A DNA stretch of 64,000 bases, from positions 1-64,000 of the forward strand of contig JAMWET010004979.1 in the NCBI GenBank assembly GCA_024036415.1, written 5' to 3'. Each line of letters opens with the position of its first letter. Positions within the stretch are counted from its first letter, which is position 1. The stretch comes from Prochilodus magdalenae (lineage: Eukaryota > Chordata > Actinopteri > Characiformes > Prochilodontidae). Of the stretch, positions 59,414 to 64,000 are shown one piece after another. Below the pieces are notes generated by a model, which worked only from the letters and a program-made list of their open reading frames with translations, made no database searches and had not been told where the DNA came from. A program made the translations under genes and the position numbers.

Positions 59414-61700
59414 TGTACTCCTGATCAGCTTCCCATGTGCCACTGTCACGGAGCTGCTGTACCACGCGAACCCAGCAGCACCTGAACGTTATGCTCCAGT
59501 AAACTGATCAGACGGGGTCTGATGCGATCCGATCCTGAGCGTCTCATACCCTGAGGTTTGCGCCATGGTCTCGGCTGATCAGCTGCAGAACTTTGTCTGT
59601 AACAGTGGCTTGGCTTAGCGTTAGCATGCTTGGGTGGGTGGGCCGATGGGGGGGTCTTAGTGTCTCAGGTTAAATCATGCTTTGCCTTTCTGACCAGAGA
59701 AGACGGGTCCGTGTAGAAGTGCGCACAGCTCCAGTGTGGTTCCGTAGGGGTCTCTCTTACAGTGAGGCTCGGGCTTCACGGCATGGACGGAGCGCCACAT
59801 GCGTATCTCCGCTGCGGTGCAGTAAACCCAGCCCTGCGGGGGTTAAAGGTCGGGTCCTTATCTGGACCAGGCTAATGTGCTAGATAGGCCGAGCAGCCGG
59901 TCTTCATTACACTGCTGTATCCCTGATGGAGCTCCATCATAGGAGCGCATGACCTCCTCTGTGGCATGTTCACGCCTTGCTCTGTCCGTCTTTCTCTCCT
60001 TCGCGCTGCCGTATCGCCGTGGTGACCAGTAAACGCTAAACCCTGCGGCCCTAACACACGCCTGCGCTAGTGTACAACCCCCGCCTGGTCTGCTTCAGGA
60101 CCCCCTGGGGCGTTTGCCTTTTCTCTGCGTCGCTCGTCTCTAATTCAGGTGTTCTCCCGCAGCCCCGTCTCCAGATCAAGCCTAGGCCTAGACTGTCTGG
60201 ACCTGCTTAATTTCCGTTTAGGCCAGGCTTAACCTATACACCCTGCAGGTCTGGAAACTGAGCGCTTGTGCTTCTGTGTTTTCGTAATGCATGTGTGAAT
60301 CGGAGCGCACCGCTAACGGCAGCAGCATGCGTGTCACACCAGGAATACTCCAGCTGTTCCTCAGCCTGACGGAACTGAGTTACCGCACCACCCGAACCCC
60401 TGTGTGTGAAGAGAGCCCACCACCAGAGAGGTGCTAATGCCATTAGCCTTGTTTCGCCTGCTAGCCCGAGTTAGTCAGCTGATCCTGAAAGTCTGTAAGA
60501 GTGTCAGTGATCTAGAGTCCAGCGTCTTGTCCTGTGTGCTCCGGCCGCAGTACCGGCTCTAGCTCTATGCTGCACTCTAGTGGAGAACGAGAGTCAAAAC
60601 TACCATCGGTCTCATGTGGCCCAGTCGAAGCATATTGGGTCATCGGGAACTCTAATACTGTAGATGCTGAGAAAGAAATCAGAGTAAGGGTTTACCTGCG
60701 CAGAGGAAATCCGATTACTGAGCTAACATCCAGCTCGCTTTATCAGATTTGATGAGGAATCGGGTTTCAGAGTCTGATTAGGACTGTGCATGACTCGCCT
60801 CTAGAATGTGGTCGTTTAGTTTCCGGTTTGGTTATATACTCTTGAGTGTTCATTCCCAAAAGGAACGTTTTCCGTGCACGCTGAAGCGGAAGTAGTAATA
60901 AGACGCTGGCTCTGCGCTGCCCTCTAGTGGAGAAGAGTCCAGCTCCTGACCCCAAAGACGTAGAACACTGAAGAGAAGCTAGTTAACATATCAGACGTCC
61001 TCATTTACTGGCTGAGGACGAGTCCTTCCTGATTCCAGCTCGTCCCGCTGGACCACCGCGAAGATCAGGTGGGAACCTCTGGAGTATTCCTCAGTGTCGT
61101 AACGGGCTCCGGGCCGCTCTGAGCTTCCTGGCTGCTCTGAAACGGGTGGATGTAAGCGGCGGCATGGTACAGCAATATTACCTGCGTATGAGCTTCGTCT
61201 ATACAGTATAATATATATATCTATTTTTGAATACGGTGATGTTGAACTCTTGGTGCCTTCGCGGTTCTGCAGAGAGGTTCTGGTATGAACGCACTGTTAA
61301 GACTGGTTTACCATGAACTGATGGATGGATGGATGGATGGATGGAGGTCCACGCACATGGTGTTTGACTGTTGCGAAAGGAAACGTACACGTTGTGAGGT
61401 GACGACGTGAACCCACACCACCGGAATGAACCCAGTCGTGTCTACTGTCCTCCTTAACGAGCCTCTCGGGTTTTATAGACACTGATTCGCTTGCGCTGGG
61501 CCGAAATGATCCGGACACACACACACACACATCTGATTCTCTCCTAGCGACGTTTGTCTTATAGTGTGACTTATTAACATGAATGTTTTTTAATGTAAAC
61601 TAAACTTGCCTTTCGTTTTGACAGAAAAGCACTGTAATTAAAGACCTGAGTGTAAAACTGGACTGCAGTCGGCTCCTCTGTCCTCATTGCCGTGGCCTGG
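59414..61700 (+). other. Unique sequence, possible distal arf1 3' UTR
   Basis: No gene is recognised in 2.3 kb. It has a CTCF-like motif at 60914-60930 and a (GGAT)n run at 61320-61345. ATTAAA at 61637-61642, followed by GAGTGTAAAACTGG, could be a distal arf1 poly(A) site and would make a 4.4 kb 3' UTR. Confidence 0.4.
60914..60930 (-). promoter_or_regulatory. CTCF-like motif
   Basis: The minus strand reads CCACTAGAGGGCAGCGC, an excellent CTCF core match. A weaker relative (CCACTAGAGTGCAGC on the minus strand) lies near 60570-60584. It sits between arf1 and the convergent minus-strand gene. Confidence 0.5.
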
Positions 61701-62349
61701 GCCCCATGGTGAAACCCAGGTCGGGTTCTGACCCATCACTTACACCACATTTCAGACCACTTACTGATGGGTTTCGATTAGAGCAGTGTTTCTCAGCTCC
61801 CAATACGTCAACCAGCCCCTTCAGAGCCACAGGGAGGGGGTCCGCCGGGCCTCCAGGACCACCTAAATTCAGTCCTTACTGAGATCAGAGTTAAGCTGCT
61901 GGTCTGGTGTACGTGGTTAAAGAACCAAGCTTCTCCTGAAGCATCTCACTCACTCAGATACTCCGCCTTCCCGACCAGAAGGACTGGAAGTGTAGTTGTC
62001 AGCGTAGCTATGGAAACAGAGGTGTCCTGGAGTTAGTAAGGACAAAATCAGAGGCCCTAAAACTGACCCCTGTGGAACGCCGCAAGATTCCACTCCACAC
62101 TACACAGAGGAGAACCGGTGTGGAGACATGAGGACGCGTCTGGGTGCTCTGCTGTAGGGTTGCTCAATGACTGGAAGCCTCCACCGCTGAGATTCAAGAA
62201 TTTTAAAAAACATTTATTTTACTACAAATTTACAAAACCATGTGACGGTGCTCATCCAACAGGCTGCGTTCTCAAAACACACAGAACAGGACCCGCCGGA
62301 CTCCCACCACCATCAGCCAGCACGCCTGAGCCGCACTACACTCTGGGGG
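61701..62349. other. Unique sequence between convergent genes
   Basis: Nothing is recognised except a minus-strand AATAAA (62213-62218, plus-strand TTTATT), a possible poly(A) signal for the gene at 62948-63293. Confidence 0.4.
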
Positions 62350-62685
62350 TTTGGTGGGAGACTGTGTTCAGATAATCTTTACAGTGGAGGTGATGGGAAC
62401 CGGGGTTCTCCATCTCTACAACACACATATAGACACTTTATCGGCCACCAGTGGACCTACACAAGTTCACTGTGGGGGACTATTTGACCTCACAGCGCCC
62501 TGCAGCATGTATCCCTCCACCATGAATGGAGTTTAAGGCTGAGATCTTCTCCACACTATCATAAACAGCGTCTCAGACATCAGGCAGCGTATTCAGAACC
62601 ACCTCCTGTAGGAACTTCCTGTGAGGGGGCTTTTAGAGGGGACGTCTGGTTACCTTCACCACCACTGGGAACGGGTCTGACTGAG
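62350..62685 (-). repeat. Dispersed repeat, copy 2 (inverted relative to 23736-24118)
   Basis: The reverse complement matches the first copy over most of its length, lacking only a roughly 60-base internal stretch. Shared words include TTGACCTCACAGCGCCCTGC and GAATGGAGTTTAAGGCTGAG. It may lie in the 3' UTR of the minus-strand gene. Confidence 0.85.
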
Positions 62686-62947
62686 TGTTTCACATCGGAC
62701 CTTTAAGACATGTAAATGAGCTCTGCTCTGATTGGCTGTGCCTGGTTTAAAAAGCAGTCTAAAACACTTCAGTGTGAGTGGGCGGGGCTAACCTGCTGTA
62801 GGCTGAACACTTGAAGACTGACAGCTCAGTGTTCTGTGATATGGGCTCTGTATCTTAACCGGACCGGCTTTACCCAAACATGTTCTGATCAGAGAGTGTA
62901 ACTGCTCTCTGATTGGCTGAGACAGCGTGTGGCCCGCTGACCGGCCG

Positions 62948-63293
62948 TCAGTTGTCTGAGTCCGAGTCGTGACGGCGCCTCTTTGGCGGAGAGTGTCTGT
63001 TGCCACGGTGAGCCCTGTCTGGGGAGGAGTCCGAGTCGTGACGCTGTCTCTGTGGCGGAGAGTGTCGGTTGCCACGGTGAGCCCCATCTGAGGACGAGTC
63101 AGAGTCGTGGCGGGGGCGGTGCCCCGGTGAGGGGGCAGGGCTGCGGCGACGGGGACGCTCCTGAGAGGGAGGGGAGGGGCTCCTGCGGTGGACCTTTGCC
63201 CCCCGAGCTGAATGGCTGTCAGGAGCGGCAGCTCCCCTCTGACTGCAGCGTGATGGATTAACGCCGTGGCGATCACTGCGGCCCAGTCTGAGT
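62948..63293 (-). CDS. RS/RHDSDS-rich protein, last exon; probable mmtag2 (C1orf35)
   Basis: On the minus strand, after a long pyrimidine tract and CTGTAG, a frame of 115 codons runs to TGA at 62950-62948. The exon starts with the third base of a split codon. It reads GAKVHRRSPSPPSQERPRRR, then two near-identical 24-residue repeats of the form RHDSDSSxDxAHRGNRHSPP, and ends PPKRRRHDSDSDN. This is an RS-like basic/acidic low-complexity tail typical of nuclear RNA-associated proteins. Human MMTAG2 ends in a similar HHDSDS/KRRKR/RSPSRR-rich tail, as recalled, and lies tail-to-tail with ARF1. The identification rests on composition and gene order. BUD13-type proteins have similar RHDSD repeats and are the main alternative. 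Confidence 0.5.
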
Positions 63294-63415
63294 CTACAGA
63301 GAGAGAGAGCGAGAGAAGGAGGAGCGGGAGAGGAGAAGAAGAAAAAAAAAAAAGGAAGAGAGGGAGATAGGGAGATAAGAGAACAGAGATGGGGGAGAGA
63401 GAGAGAGCAAGGAAC
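63294..63415 (-). other. Long polypyrimidine tract before the minus-strand exon
   Basis: The plus strand is almost pure purine (GAGAGA, GAAGAAGAAAAAAAA, GGGAGATAGGGAG) for about 120 bases. On the minus strand it is a polypyrimidine tract ending in CTCTGTAG at the exon boundary. Confidence 0.8.
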
Positions 63416-63417
63416 AC

Positions 63418-64000
63418 AGAACTCCAGTGAGAAAGTAGATTCTGTGTAGATCTGACTGGGTGTAGGTGCTGTGTAGATCTGACTGGGTGTAGGTGCTGTG
63501 TAGATCTGATTGGGCGCAGGTTTTGTGTAGATCTGGGTGTAGGTTCTGTGTAGATCTGATTGGGCGTAGGTTTTGTGTAGATCTGACTGGGTGTAGGTTT
63601 TGTGTAGATTTGGGTGTAGGTTCTGTGTAGATCTGACTGGGTGTAGGTGCTGTGTAGATCTGACTGGGTGTAGGTGCTGTGTAGATCTGACTGGGTGTAG
63701 GTTCTGTGTAGATCTGACTGGGTGTAGGTGCTGTGTAGATCTGACTGGGTGTAGGTTCTGTGTAGTTTTTGTGTAGATCTGACTGGGTGTATGTTCTGTG
63801 TAGATCTGGATGTAGGTCTGACTGGGTGTAGGTTCTGTGTAGATCTGGATGTAGGTCTGACTGGGTGTAGGTTCTGTGTAGATCTGGGTGTAGGTTCTGT
63901 GTAGATCTGACTGGGTGTAGGTTTTGTGTAGATTTGGGTGTAGGTTTTGTGTAGGTCTGACTGGGTGTAGGTTCTGTGTAGATCTGGATGTAGGTCTGAC
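63418..64000. repeat. 27-bp minisatellite, running off the window
   Basis: The unit is GTGTAGATCTGACTGGGTGT + AGGTTCT, with AGGTGCT and shortened GATCTGGGTGT forms. The period is 27 (63661, 63688). About 21 units are visible. It lies in an intron of the minus-strand gene if that exon is real. Confidence 0.95.

Noticed and set aside
58271..59507. Five overlapping 260-350 codon frames on both strands
   Set aside because: All come from a stop-free CpG-rich array. Mutual overlap in every frame argues against coding.

Overview
This window is vertebrate genomic DNA, almost certainly from a teleost fish. It carries split genes with GT-AG introns, vertebrate-type Wnt and Arf proteins, fish-style Tc1/mariner relics and MITEs, a tRNA-like SINE and a LINE 3' tail. 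No bacterial, viral or organellar genes were seen. The species cannot be named from the sequence alone.

Three genes are supported. (1) The last two coding exons of wnt3a (8815-9080 and 12074-12553, + strand) encode about residues 105-352 of the Wnt ligand. They include the acylated serine loop and the C-terminal cysteine-rich domain. Exons 1-2 must lie to the left, beyond a second intron of more than 8.8 kb. (2) A complete arf1 coding region in four exons (52527-57263, + strand) encodes a 180-residue ADP-ribosylation factor. It is one residue shorter than the usual 181 because of an in-frame loss in the N-terminal helix. A CpG-rich promoter and noncoding first exon lie near 50.6-50.7 kb. (3) An RS/RHDSDS-rich last exon on the minus strand (63293-62948) is probably the C-terminus of mmtag2 (C1orf35). 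The order and orientation wnt3a>, arf1>, <mmtag2 match the human 1q42 block as I recall it, which supports all three calls.

The most striking property is tandem-repeat load. Roughly 29 kb of the 64 kb (about 45 percent) is made of some twenty minisatellites or microsatellites with different unit lengths: 62, 20, 46, 47, 30, 43, 65/47, 70, 23, 35, 79, 58, 78, 24, 15, about 28 and 27 bp, plus (TATAG)n, (GATTA)n, (TA)n, (GA)n and (TTG)n. They fill most large introns and most of the wnt3a-arf1 intergenic region. Nearly all long open frames in the window are readings through these arrays and are not genes.

Between the arrays lie islands of unique sequence. Several (about 2.25-2.56, 5.94-6.56, 19.85-20.19, 24.30-24.62, 29.44-29.99, 36.89-37.13 and 40.44-40.81 kb) look like candidate cis-regulatory blocks. 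Four good CTCF-like motifs sit at 26.1, 37.0, 53.0 and 60.9 kb. Mobile DNA includes a compound palindromic element (1-1935), Tc1 transposase relics (2.8-3.46, 18.18-18.62 and 30.13-30.72 kb), a 523-bp TA-flanked element with perfect 31-bp inverted repeats (15032-15554), a SINE-like copy (45.84-46.08 kb), a LINE tail (33.13-33.40 kb) and an inverted pair of an unnamed dispersed repeat (23.74-24.12 and 62.35-62.69 kb). In arf1 intron 1 a MITE-like inverted-repeat pair appears to enclose a 78-bp minisatellite whose units carry the same tip sequence.
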